Assembly (NCBI GenBank): GCA_002342545.1
Contig: DDQE01000061.1
Coordinates: forward strand, 1-26,829
Reading direction: 5' to 3'
DNA: 26,829 nt
Source: Caryophanales bacterium UBA2450
Lineage (GTDB): Bacteria > Bacillota_I > Bacilli_A > RFN20 > CAG-826
Shown: one piece after another, positions 13,597-21,587 of the stretch
Layout of the letters: each line of letters opens with the position of its first letter
Numbering within the stretch: position 1 is the first letter of the stretch
Notes under the pieces: generated by a model
The model's input: the letters and a program-made list of their open reading frames with translations, nothing else
Database searches by the model: none
Told to the model about the DNA's origin: nothing
Translations under genes and position numbers: made by a program

Positions 13597-16422
13597 ATGG
13601 AAAAGAATATTACTATTAAAGGCGCTAGAGAAAATAATCTTAAAAACATTAATGTCACTATCCCAAAAGATGCATTAGTGGTTTTTACTGGTTTATCTGG
13701 AAGCGGGAAATCCACTTTAGCGTTTGACACTCTTTATGCCGAAGGGCAAAGAAGATATATGGAATCTTTATCTAGCTATGCTAGACAATTTTTAGGAAAT
13801 TATGAAAAACCTGATGTTGATGTGATTGATGGTTTATCTCCTAGTATTGCTATTGATCAAAAATCTGTCTCACATAACCCAAGAAGTACAGTGGGTACTG
13901 TAACTGAAATATATGACTATTTAAGGTTATTATTTGGTAGAGTTGGTATCCCATATTGTCCAATTCATCATGGACCGATTGTCTCTTTTAGTGTTACTAA
14001 TATGACTGATATTGTTTTATCTTATCCAGAAGGAACTAAGATTCAACTCCTTTCTCCAATTGTTCATAAAGAAAAAGGAACTCATAAAGAAATATTAGAT
14101 AAAATCAAGTCTAATGGCTTTGTGAGATTAAGAGTGGATGGCGTTTTTACCACAATTGAAGAACTTAAACCACTCGATAAAAATAAAAAGCACGATATCG
14201 ATTTAGTAGTGGACCGAATTATTGTTAAAGTAGAAAATCGTAGTCGTATCTTTGAATCTATTGAAACTGCTTTAGATTGGTCTCATGGCTTATTAGTTAT
14301 TTATAGCGATATTGAAGAAAAAGTGCTTTCTGATAGACATACTTGTCCAATATGTGGTTTTTCTGTTCCTAAACTTGAACCTCGATTATTCTCTTTTAAT
14401 GCTCCAATGGGATTTTGTCCTGATTGTCGTGGGCTTGGAATTAAGCGAGAAGCTGACCCATCTTTACTTGTCCCTAATCCTGAACTTTCTATTTCTCAAG
14501 GAGCAATTGATTATTATAAAAACACCGTAGGTACACAAAATCTAGAGTGGCAAGAATTTAAAATGCTTTGTGATTTATATAGTGTTCCTACTGATATCCC
14601 ATTTAAAGATTTAAGTGAAAAACAAAAGCAAATATTATTTATTGGATCTCCTGAAATTCATAAATATCAACTCAAGTCTTCTAGCGGTAACGTGATGAAT
14701 CGACTTGGCTATATTGAAGGCGTTAAGTCTAAAGTTGAGCGACTTTACGGGGAAACTACTAGTGATTTTATGAGAGACTATTACGAGAAATTTATGCGTG
14801 ATAGTGTCTGTACTACTTGTAATGGAGCAAGATTAAATAAAGAAGCTCTTTCTGTATTAATTGATAATAAAAACATCTACCAAGTGACATGTATGCAACT
14901 TGGTGATTTAAAATCTTGGATAAATTCTTTAAAAGAAAAACTTAAAGATAATGATTTAGCGATTGCGAATATGGTGATTAGAGAAATTGATTCTAGGGTC
15001 ACTTTCTTATGTGATGTCGGACTTGATTATTTAACTTTAAGCAGAATGGCGATGACTTTAAGTGGTGGAGAATCTCAAAGAATTAGGCTAGCCACTCAAG
15101 TGGGTTCTAAATTAACTGGTATTTTATATGTTTTAGATGAACCTAGTATTGGTTTACATCAAAAAGATGATGAAAGATTAATTAAAACTCTAAAAGAAAT
15201 GCGAGATATTGGTAATACCCTTGTAGTGGTAGAGCATGATGAAGAGACCATTAGACAAGCAGATTATATTGTCGATATTGGTCCGCGCGCTGGAATTCAT
15301 GGAGGAGAAGTCATTTATTCTGGAGATGTCGCTGGTTTACTTAAATGTAAAGATAGTTTAACCGCTGACTATTTAACCGGTAGAAAAAAGATTGAAATAC
15401 CTACTACTAGAAGAAAAGGTAACGGCAAATTTATCGAATTAAAAGGCTGCAAAGTTAATAATCTTAAAAATATTAACGTGAAATTTCCTTTAGGAACATT
15501 TATCGCTGTCACCGGGGTAAGCGGTTCAGGAAAATCATCTTTAGTGAATCAAACATTATATTTACAACTTCAAAAATATTTTACTGGTAAAGAAGTTTTC
15601 CCAGGAGAAGTGAAGTCTTTTTCTGGATTTGAATATATTGATAAAGTAGTGAATGTTTCTCAAGAACCAATTGGGAGAACTCCGAGAAGTAACCCTGCAA
15701 CCTATATCAAATTATTTGATGAAATTAGAGATTTATTCGCTAATACAGTGGAAGCAAAAGCTCGAGGATTTGATAAAGGTCGATTCTCCTTTAATGTTAC
15801 TGGAGGAAGATGTGAAAAATGTGAAGGCGCGGGTGTTACTCGAGTGCCAATGAATTTCCTTCCAGATGTTTATGTGAAGTGTGATGCATGTAACGGTAAA
15901 CGATATAATGAAGAAACTTTACAGGTCACCTATAAAGGTAAATCAATTTATGATGTTTTAGAGATGACTGTTGAAGATGCACTAAGCTTCTTTAGCAATC
16001 ATCCAAAAATTAAAAATAAAATCCAAATCTTATATGATGTAGGACTAGGCTATATCAAACTTGGCCAAGCCGCAACGACATTAAGTGGAGGAGAAGCTCA
16101 AAGAGTTAAACTCGCTTATGAACTACAAAGAAAACCAACTGGTAAAACTTTATATTTATTAGATGAACCTACTACAGGCTTACATTCTCATGATGTGAAG
16201 CAATTAATCGCCGTTCTTCAAAGAATTGTGGACCATGGGGATACAGTAATTGTGATTGAACACAATCTTGATGTTATTAAAGTAGTGGATCATATTATTG
16301 ATATTGGACCTGATGGAGGAGATAAAGGCGGCAAAGTTGTCGCGACTGGAACTCCTGAAGAAGTAAGTGAAAATAAATCCAGTTATACTGGCGAGTATTT
16401 AAAGAAAGTGTTAGGTAATTAA
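13597..16422 (+). CDS. uvrA: UvrABC excinuclease subunit A
   Basis: UvrA finds bulky DNA damage and loads UvrB in nucleotide excision repair. The 941-residue protein has two ABC ATPase halves. Half one has Walker A GLSGSGKST at 32-40, a zinc site C250/C253 with C274/C277, the signature SGGES at 489-493 and Walker B with D514-E515. Half two has Walker A GVSGSGKSS at 640-648, a zinc site C739/C742 with C762/C765, the signature SGGEA at 830-834 and Walker B with D856-E857. All key residues are intact and the length is normal. The usual partner uvrB is not beside it. The gene heads a seven-gene operon and is followed by lgt after 1 nt, as in a compact polycistron. It lacks a Shine-Dalgarno site. 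Confidence 0.97.
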   Translation: MEKNITIKGARENNLKNINVTIPKDALVVFTGLSGSGKSTLAFDTLYAEGQRRYMESLSSYARQFLGNYEKPDVDVIDGLSPSIAIDQKSVSHNPRSTVGTVTEIYDYLRLLFGRVGIPYCPIHHGPIVSFSVTNMTDIVLSYPEGTKIQLLSPIVHKEKGTHKEILDKIKSNGFVRLRVDGVFTTIEELKPLDKNKKHDIDLVVDRIIVKVENRSRIFESIETALDWSHGLLVIYSDIEEKVLSDRHTCPICGFSVPKLEPRLFSFNAPMGFCPDCRGLGIKREADPSLLVPNPELSISQGAIDYYKNTVGTQNLEWQEFKMLCDLYSVPTDIPFKDLSEKQKQILFIGSPEIHKYQLKSSSGNVMNRLGYIEGVKSKVERLYGETTSDFMRDYYEKFMRDSVCTTCNGARLNKEALSVLIDNKNIYQVTCMQLGDLKSWINSLKEKLKDNDLAIANMVIREIDSRVTFLCDVGLDYLTLSRMAMTLSGGESQRIRLATQVGSKLTGILYVLDEPSIGLHQKDDERLIKTLKEMRDIGNTLVVVEHDEETIRQADYIVDIGPRAGIHGGEVIYSGDVAGLLKCKDSLTADYLTGRKKIEIPTTRRKGNGKFIELKGCKVNNLKNINVKFPLGTFIAVTGVSGSGKSSLVNQTLYLQLQKYFTGKEVFPGEVKSFSGFEYIDKVVNVSQEPIGRTPRSNPATYIKLFDEIRDLFANTVEAKARGFDKGRFSFNVTGGRCEKCEGAGVTRVPMNFLPDVYVKCDACNGKRYNEETLQVTYKGKSIYDVLEMTVEDALSFFSNHPKIKNKIQILYDVGLGYIKLGQAATTLSGGEAQRVKLAYELQRKPTGKTLYLLDEPTTGLHSHDVKQLIAVLQRIVDHGDTVIVIEHNLDVIKVVDHIIDIGPDGGDKGGKVVATGTPEEVSENKSSYTGEYLKKVLGN

Positions 16423-16423
16423 T

Positions 16424-17980
16424 ATGGTAGCTTTAGTGTTTATGATTATTGCTATTGTTGGGGCGCTGGGATTAGCCTCTTATAGCATTTATAAATGTGT
16501 GAAATTAGTGAAATCTCCAACTCCTAGAGCGAATAATTATCCTTTAGAAGTTAAAAAGTTAGCCTACTATAATCTTGCTACTGCATTTTTAATTTTATTA
16601 ACATTCATAATGTTATCCATTTTCCAATCCTACCAATTAAAAGGTGGAGAATGGGCAGCGTTAGTGATTGGTTCTTTGCTATTTGGATTTGCTTTTCCTA
16701 GCGCAGTTTGTGCTTTTATTATTCATTATTACGGTAAAGAAATTCCTCTTAAGCTTAATAAAGGTTTATTTTGGAGCATTATTGGTGGCTTATTAGTTAC
16801 TGGACTAGGTTTATTAATTATCACTAATAGTATTGCGGATTATGTCTCTTATCCTTTAGTTAACGGTATCTCCTTTAAACAAGGATTTACAGTTCCAGGA
16901 GGAGTTAAACCTTCTATTGCCTGGTACGCATTATGTATTTTAGGCGGGGCAATTCTTGTCTATTTTATTTGTGACCATAGATTTTATGTTGAGTACGGCA
17001 AACACGGGATATTAGAGTCAACATTTCTAATTGCGTTCCCTGCTGGAATTATTGGGGCGAGAATCGGCTACGTGATTGGTAACTGGAATCGTACCGCAGA
17101 AGGGTTAAGCTTTGCTCAAAGAGTCGCTAACGGAGAGTGGTGGTCACCTTTAGCTATTTGGGAAGGTGGATTAACCATTATCACTGGTGCTTTAGTTGGC
17201 ATTGTTGTTGGTGTCCTTTGGTTTATTTGGAGAAATAAAAAATACTCTATTTGGTTAGCGGTCGATATTATCGTCCCTACAATTTTAATTGCTCAGGCAG
17301 TTGGCAGATGGGGCAACTTCTTTAATGCAGAAGTACATGGCTTTGAAGTAGCTGCTTCTAGTTGGAGATGGTTCCTTCCAAAGATGGTACTTAACAATAT
17401 GGCTTTCTCAGAAAAGCTAGGACCTGCCGCTATTGGAAATATCTATTTGCCGTTATTCTATATTGAATTCTTATCTAATTTAGCCGGCTATTTCTTTATT
17501 AGATTTGCGCTTGGTAAAGGTTTAAGAAAATATCTTCAACTTGGTGATTTAGCCTTCTCTTATATAGTGTGGTATGGGCTTACCCGTGTCATTATGGAAC
17601 CTCTTAGAAGTCACGCCTATAATATGGGTACAGATAACTTCTATAGCTGGATTTGGGCGATGGTCTTTGTAGTAGCGGGCTGCTTTGCTATATTCATGAA
17701 CCATTTTGTAAGATACTTATTAAATAGAAAGAAAGAATCGTTTAAAAATCAAAGTCTATTAGGTTCTTCTATTTCTAGTTTTGTTTTATTAGCGGTCTCC
17801 GTTGTCTTTATTGTTTTAGGCGCTATTTATATGGGCGGAGAAAGAACTAACACGATGATGTTTGATAGTTTTAATACTGGCTTATTGCTTCTAATTATTG
17901 GTTTAGGAGTATTATCCATATTTGGATGTGGAATTATATATTTAATTCAAGGATTATCTAAAAAACATGAAACAGTATAA
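16424..17980 (+). CDS. lgt: Prolipoprotein diacylglyceryl transferase, unusually long
   Basis: Lgt moves diacylglycerol from phosphatidylglycerol to the lipobox cysteine of lipoproteins at the membrane. The Lgt core spans about residues 160-435. It contains IGARIGYVIGNW (210-221), WEGGL (246-250), the signature GRWGNFFNAE (294-303), PLFYIEFLSNL (343-353) and TRVIMEPLR (387-395). R295, R388 and E392 fit the key residues of E. coli Lgt; the E. coli His103 position appears to be I253. The protein has 518 residues where 260-300 is usual. The first 155 residues add about four membrane helices, and residues 440-510 add two more. I see no known domain in the extensions. The gene sits in the operon as in Bacillus, where lgt precedes ppaX, and overlaps the next gene by 14 nt. 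Confidence 0.9.
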   Translation: MVALVFMIIAIVGALGLASYSIYKCVKLVKSPTPRANNYPLEVKKLAYYNLATAFLILLTFIMLSIFQSYQLKGGEWAALVIGSLLFGFAFPSAVCAFIIHYYGKEIPLKLNKGLFWSIIGGLLVTGLGLLIITNSIADYVSYPLVNGISFKQGFTVPGGVKPSIAWYALCILGGAILVYFICDHRFYVEYGKHGILESTFLIAFPAGIIGARIGYVIGNWNRTAEGLSFAQRVANGEWWSPLAIWEGGLTIITGALVGIVVGVLWFIWRNKKYSIWLAVDIIVPTILIAQAVGRWGNFFNAEVHGFEVAASSWRWFLPKMVLNNMAFSEKLGPAAIGNIYLPLFYIEFLSNLAGYFFIRFALGKGLRKYLQLGDLAFSYIVWYGLTRVIMEPLRSHAYNMGTDNFYSWIWAMVFVVAGCFAIFMNHFVRYLLNRKKESFKNQSLLGSSISSFVLLAVSVVFIVLGAIYMGGERTNTMMFDSFNTGLLLLIIGLGVLSIFGCGIIYLIQGLSKKHETV

Positions 17981-18620
17981 GACTCTACTTTTTGATATGG
18001 ATGGAACAGTGATTGACACTGATCCTCTTTTAAAAGAGTCTTTTCATATACTTTACGATAAATATCGTGATGGAGTTTATACTCCTGATGAAGAAATTTT
18101 CTATTTCTCTGGTCCGCCAATTAAAAAGACTTTAGCGAAAGAATTTCCAGACTTAGAATTAGATTTTATTTTTAAAGAATTTAGTAAAGTTTCAGAAGGA
18201 TTATATGCAACTCATACTTTAAAATATGAGAATTCAAAAGAAGTTCTTTTAGAACTTAAAAAAGCGGGGTATCAATTAGGGATAGTCACTAATAAAGTGC
18301 ATCGACTAGCTCTTTATGCTTTAGAATGTGTCGGTCTAGATAACATCTTTGATGTTGTTATCGGTTTTGAAGATGTAAAAAATCCTAAACCAGATGCGGA
18401 AGGAATATTAAAAGCGATTAAATTATTTAATTCTAATCAAGAATCTACTTTATATATAGGTGATAACGCCTCTGATATTTTAAGCGCGTATAACGCGCAT
18501 GTTGATTCTTGTTTAGTGACATGGGGTCCAAGAATTATAGATCCAAACGTAAAACCAACTTTTAAAGTTAATTCATATATCGATTTAAAGGAGAAGCTAC
18601 TATATGGAAAAGGAATTTGA
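17967..18620 (+). CDS. HAD-superfamily phosphatase, PpaX/Gph-like
   Basis: The 217-residue protein is a complete HAD hydrolase of the phosphoglycolate phosphatase/pyrophosphatase type. Motif I is DMDGTVIDTD (D10 and D12 as nucleophile and acid/base). Motif II is GIVTNK near 105, the motif III lysine is in NPKPDAEG near 136-143, and motif IV is GDNASD near 164-169. Its position after lgt matches ppaX (hprP), the pyrophosphatase that recycles the product of P-Ser-HPr dephosphorylation in Bacillus. However, hprK is not in this locus, so PpaX function is only suggested; a general phosphoglycolate or sugar-phosphate phosphatase is equally possible. An AAGGAT ribosome site is inside lgt, and the 3' end overlaps trxB by 17 nt. 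Confidence 0.8.
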   Translation: MKQYKTLLFDMDGTVIDTDPLLKESFHILYDKYRDGVYTPDEEIFYFSGPPIKKTLAKEFPDLELDFIFKEFSKVSEGLYATHTLKYENSKEVLLELKKAGYQLGIVTNKVHRLALYALECVGLDNIFDVVIGFEDVKNPKPDAEGILKAIKLFNSNQESTLYIGDNASDILSAYNAHVDSCLVTWGPRIIDPNVKPTFKVNSYIDLKEKLLYGKGI

Positions 18621-19515
18621 TGTTGTGGTAATTGGGGCTGGTCCTAGTGGGATTAGTTGTACTATCGCTTTAAAAAAAGAAGGCTATAATGTCGCCTTAA
18701 TTGAAATGGGCATGCCAGGAGGAAAAATTAATATCGCTCCTCGAGTGGATAATTATCCTGGTCAAAAAGAGATTCCTGGACCAGATTTAGCGATGATTTT
18801 CTATCAAAGAATTTTAGATAATGAACTTAATTTTATTGGTGACGAAATTATTTCTTTAGATAAAGAAGGCGACACTTTTATTTCAACTGGTAAAAATGGT
18901 GTTTATAAATCTAAAGCAGTTTATATCGCAAGTGGGACAGTCGAAAGAAAAGTTGGCTTACCAAACGAAGATAAATTATTTGGGCATGGCTTAAGCTATT
19001 GCGCTTTATGTGATGGTCATTTCTTTAAAGGACAAGATGTTTTAGTTATTGGAGGCGGTAACGCCGCTTTAAAAGAAGCGGTGTACCTTGCTCACTTAGT
19101 AAAACACTTATATTTAATTCATAGAAGAAATGAATTCCGTGGCTCTATGAAGATTGTTGATGAATTGAAATCATTTGATAATGTCACAATTATGACTCCA
19201 TATATTCCGTTAGAATTTATTGGGGAAGATAAACTAGAGGCTGTAAGAATCCAAAATAAAGAAACTTTAGAAGAAAAAGTGTTAACAGTTCAAGGCGTTT
19301 TTCCACTTGTGGGACAAAACCCAAATACCACTTTTATTAAATTAGATATTAAAAATGAATGGGGAAATATTCCTGTAGATAGATCAATGTCTACTAGAGT
19401 AGAAGGCTGTTTTGCTGGCGGAGATGTTCTTCCTAGAGATATCCGTCAAATCTATTTAGCAGAGCATGATGGGATGGTCGCTAGTAAATCTATTAAGGAG
19501 TATTTAAGCAAATGA
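18604..19515 (+). CDS. trxB: Thioredoxin reductase-like flavoprotein
   Basis: The 303-residue protein has the standard two-domain layout. The FAD-binding GAGPSG is at 11-16 with the PRVDNYPG loop at 46-53. The redox pair is C133-A-L-C136 followed by DG. The NADPH site GGGNAA is at 150-155 with HRRNEFRG at 173-180. The C-terminal FAD motif reads FAGGDV and then RQIYLAEHDGM, where the usual Ala/Thr-Gly-Asp-Gly has Glu-His-Asp-Gly, so the second glycine is His. This and CALC instead of CATC make it a somewhat divergent member. It probably reduces thioredoxin with NADPH; a ferredoxin- or other-thiol-linked variant cannot be excluded. An AAAGGAG site lies inside the preceding gene, and the end overlaps rapZ by 4 nt. 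Confidence 0.85.
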   Translation: MEKEFDVVVIGAGPSGISCTIALKKEGYNVALIEMGMPGGKINIAPRVDNYPGQKEIPGPDLAMIFYQRILDNELNFIGDEIISLDKEGDTFISTGKNGVYKSKAVYIASGTVERKVGLPNEDKLFGHGLSYCALCDGHFFKGQDVLVIGGGNAALKEAVYLAHLVKHLYLIHRRNEFRGSMKIVDELKSFDNVTIMTPYIPLEFIGEDKLEAVRIQNKETLEEKVLTVQGVFPLVGQNPNTTFIKLDIKNEWGNIPVDRSMSTRVEGCFAGGDVLPRDIRQIYLAEHDGMVASKSIKEYLSK

Positions 19516-20369
19516 AAAACGTTGTAGTGATTGCTGGTCCTAGTGGGTCTGGTTTATCTAGCGTAGAGTTCGTTTTTGAAGAACTTGGTTATTTAGTAAT
19601 TAAAAATCCGACAGTTAACTCTATTAACGCGGTAGTGGATGATTTATTAAATGAGAAAAGTGAATTAAATAATTTTTGTTTAATGTTAAACGCTGGAAGC
19701 GGAAATGAAATCTTTAAAATATTAAAAAAGAGAAATGATGCGAATTATCGCTTTATTGTTTTAAATTGCTCTGAATATGAACTAAATAAACGCTATGCGT
19801 TAAGTAGACACGTTCATCCTCGTAGTGCCAGATTTAAACTATCTTTAACTGATGCCATTAAACTCGATGTCAAAGACACTTTAGATATTGTCAACGAAGC
19901 CGATTTATATATTGATACTTCTTCTTTAAGTGTTAAACAACTTAGAGCGATGGTCTATAAATTTTTAGAGGGTATTGAAGATGATAAACTTTTATCTGTC
20001 ACATTTATTTCCTTTGGAATTAAAAACGGTATCCCTCAAGGAATTGATACATTTTTAGATACGAGAATGATTCCTAATCCTTATTGGAATGAGAAATTAA
20101 AAGAACTTAATGGCGCTGATCAACCAGTAATTGACTATATGATGTCTTTTGATGTCACTAAAGAAGTTTTAGAAAACTTTAAAAAATATTTATCTACTTC
20201 TTTAGAAGAAGTCGCTAAAGATGGTAGAAGCTCCTATACAGTAGGCATTGCTTGTAGTGGTGGGCAACACCGTTCCACATTTGTCGCTAACTATTTAGCG
20301 GATTATTTCTCTAAAAAATATCGTACTCAAGTAATTCATAGAGATTCACCAAGTCTTAATAAAGAATAA
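19512..20369 (+). CDS. rapZ: RapZ/YvcJ family protein with degenerate Walker A
   Basis: RapZ/YvcJ proteins combine a P-loop kinase-like N-terminal half with a C-terminal half that binds RNA or amino-sugar phosphate. The 285-residue protein has the normal length and landmarks: LNCSEYELNKRY (84-95), ADLYIDTSSLS (130-140), SFGIKNGIPQGID (167-179), RMIPNPYW (185-192) and GGQHRS (250-255). The P-loop reads GPSGSGLSS (9-17), where the family has Gly-x-Gly-Lys-Ser/Thr. The lysine needed to hold ATP/GTP phosphate is leucine 15, so nucleotide binding is probably lost while the C-terminal half stays conserved. In Bacillus yvcK lies between this gene and whiA; here the stop codon overlaps the whiA start (TAATG). 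Confidence 0.88.
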   Translation: MKNVVVIAGPSGSGLSSVEFVFEELGYLVIKNPTVNSINAVVDDLLNEKSELNNFCLMLNAGSGNEIFKILKKRNDANYRFIVLNCSEYELNKRYALSRHVHPRSARFKLSLTDAIKLDVKDTLDIVNEADLYIDTSSLSVKQLRAMVYKFLEGIEDDKLLSVTFISFGIKNGIPQGIDTFLDTRMIPNPYWNEKLKELNGADQPVIDYMMSFDVTKEVLENFKKYLSTSLEEVAKDGRSSYTVGIACSGGQHRSTFVANYLADYFSKKYRTQVIHRDSPSLNKE

Positions 20370-21331
20370 TGGATAAACAGTTAACTTTTTCTCAAATTGT
20401 AAAAGAAGAATTAGTGAGTGAAGTCATTCTTTCTAATGAAAGAAAAGAAGCTCTTTTAAGTGCCTATATTCGAATCAATGCTTCTATTAGTTTTGTGAAT
20501 AAGAAAACTGAAGTTATTTTAAAAACTGAAAACGCTAAAATTGCGAGATTCATCTATTCTTCTATTAAAGAATTAGGAGAGGAATATCAAATTGAATTAA
20601 AATTTGATAAATCTAAAAACCGCAAAAAGAAAACTTATTATCAATTATATATTTTTGATGCAGACTCTTTACTTGATCGACTCCATGTCTCTTTTATGGA
20701 AGGAAAGATATCAAAAGATATTGTCTATAACGATGAAACAATATCAGGCTATTTAGCAGGAGCCTTTCTTGCTAGTGGCTCTATAAATTCTCCAGAAACT
20801 AGTAATTATCATTTAGAAATCACCACAGTTAGTGAGAACTACGCGAAGTGGTTATCAAAACTATTCTTAAAATATAAAAAGATTGAGATGTCCACGAAAA
20901 TAGTGAAACGTCGAGATAAATACGTCATCTATTTTAAAAAGGGCGATCAAATCTCTAACTTCCTAATTATGATAGGAGCCGCTAATTCCTGTATGGAATT
21001 TGAAAACGCTAGAGCCTATAGAGATTACACAAATAATACGAATCGATTAATTAATTTAGATATCGCTAATATGTCGAAAACTACTGAGGTAGCAAAAAGA
21101 CAAATCAAAGAGATTAAATATATCGATGATAAATTAGGAATTCATAATCTACATAATCCAAAAAAAGAATTACTTTGCTATTTCCGTCTTGATAATGAAT
21201 CTTTATCAATGCTTGATTTAGCTAATAAATTATCTGAAGAATTAGGAATCATTATTACTAAAAGTAATGTTAATCATATGTTTAGAGATTTGCATAATCT
21301 ATATCTACATTTAAAAGGAATTAAATTATGA
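20369..21331 (+). CDS. whiA: WhiA family DNA-binding protein
   Basis: WhiA combines a LAGLIDADG homing-endonuclease-like domain without nuclease activity and a C-terminal helix-turn-helix. In Bacillus it affects cell division and chromosome segregation; in Streptomyces it controls sporulation. The 320-residue protein begins with FSQIVKEELV, typical of the family's N-terminus. The LAGLIDADG-like segment GYLAGAFLASGSINSPETSN is near 126-145. The C-terminal HTH covers about 225-315, with ANMSKTTEVAKRQIKEIKYI and later LSMLDLANKLSEELG. Length is normal. It starts within the rapZ stop codon, has no clear Shine-Dalgarno site, and is likely translated by coupling. It overlaps the next regulator gene by 4 nt (ATGA). 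Confidence 0.92.
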   Translation: MDKQLTFSQIVKEELVSEVILSNERKEALLSAYIRINASISFVNKKTEVILKTENAKIARFIYSSIKELGEEYQIELKFDKSKNRKKKTYYQLYIFDADSLLDRLHVSFMEGKISKDIVYNDETISGYLAGAFLASGSINSPETSNYHLEITTVSENYAKWLSKLFLKYKKIEMSTKIVKRRDKYVIYFKKGDQISNFLIMIGAANSCMEFENARAYRDYTNNTNRLINLDIANMSKTTEVAKRQIKEIKYIDDKLGIHNLHNPKKELLCYFRLDNESLSMLDLANKLSEELGIIITKSNVNHMFRDLHNLYLHLKGIKL

Positions 21332-21549
21332 ACATATTGACTCAACTTGGAATGCGTATAAGGTATTTAAGAAAATTAAAAGGAATGTCTCAACTAGATT
21401 TAGCTTTAGAGTCTAATATTAATAAAAACTATATTTCTGATTTAGAAAGAGGAAACCGAAATCCGTCTTTATTAATATTAGAAAGAATATGTAAAGCGTT
21501 AGAGATAGATTTATCAACTTTATTTAAAGGGATACAATCTTTTGAATAG
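21328..21549 (+). CDS. Small XRE-family transcription regulator
   Basis: The 73-residue protein is essentially one helix-turn-helix of the Cro/C1 (XRE) type: RIRYLRKLKGMSQLDLALES, then NKNYISDLERGNRNPS as the recognition turn, and ERICKALEIDLSTLF. There is no ligand or oligomer domain beyond it. An AAAAGGA ribosome site lies in the end of whiA, and the genes overlap by ATGA, so it is the last gene of the uvrA operon. A 17-nt dyad just behind it overlaps the next promoter and could be its target. It occupies about the place of crh in Bacillus but is unrelated to it. Confidence 0.88.
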   Translation: MNILTQLGMRIRYLRKLKGMSQLDLALESNINKNYISDLERGNRNPSLLILERICKALEIDLSTLFKGIQSFE

Positions 21550-21566
21550 TAATATATAATATATTA
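21550..21566. promoter_or_regulatory. 8-1-8 inverted repeat over the -10 box of the nucleotidyltransferase gene
   Basis: TAATATAT, A, ATATATTA form a perfect dyad that includes TATAAT at 21555-21560. That box would drive the gene at 21588. The dyad could be an XRE repressor site, but it is made only of A and T, so chance is a real possibility. No good -35 is present. Confidence 0.4.
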
Positions 21567-21587
21567 GGAATAAGGAGAATATTAAGA

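Noticed and set aside
14312..14530. Plus-strand open frames inside uvrA (also 15653-15853)
   Set aside because: Out-of-frame shadows of conserved UvrA domains.
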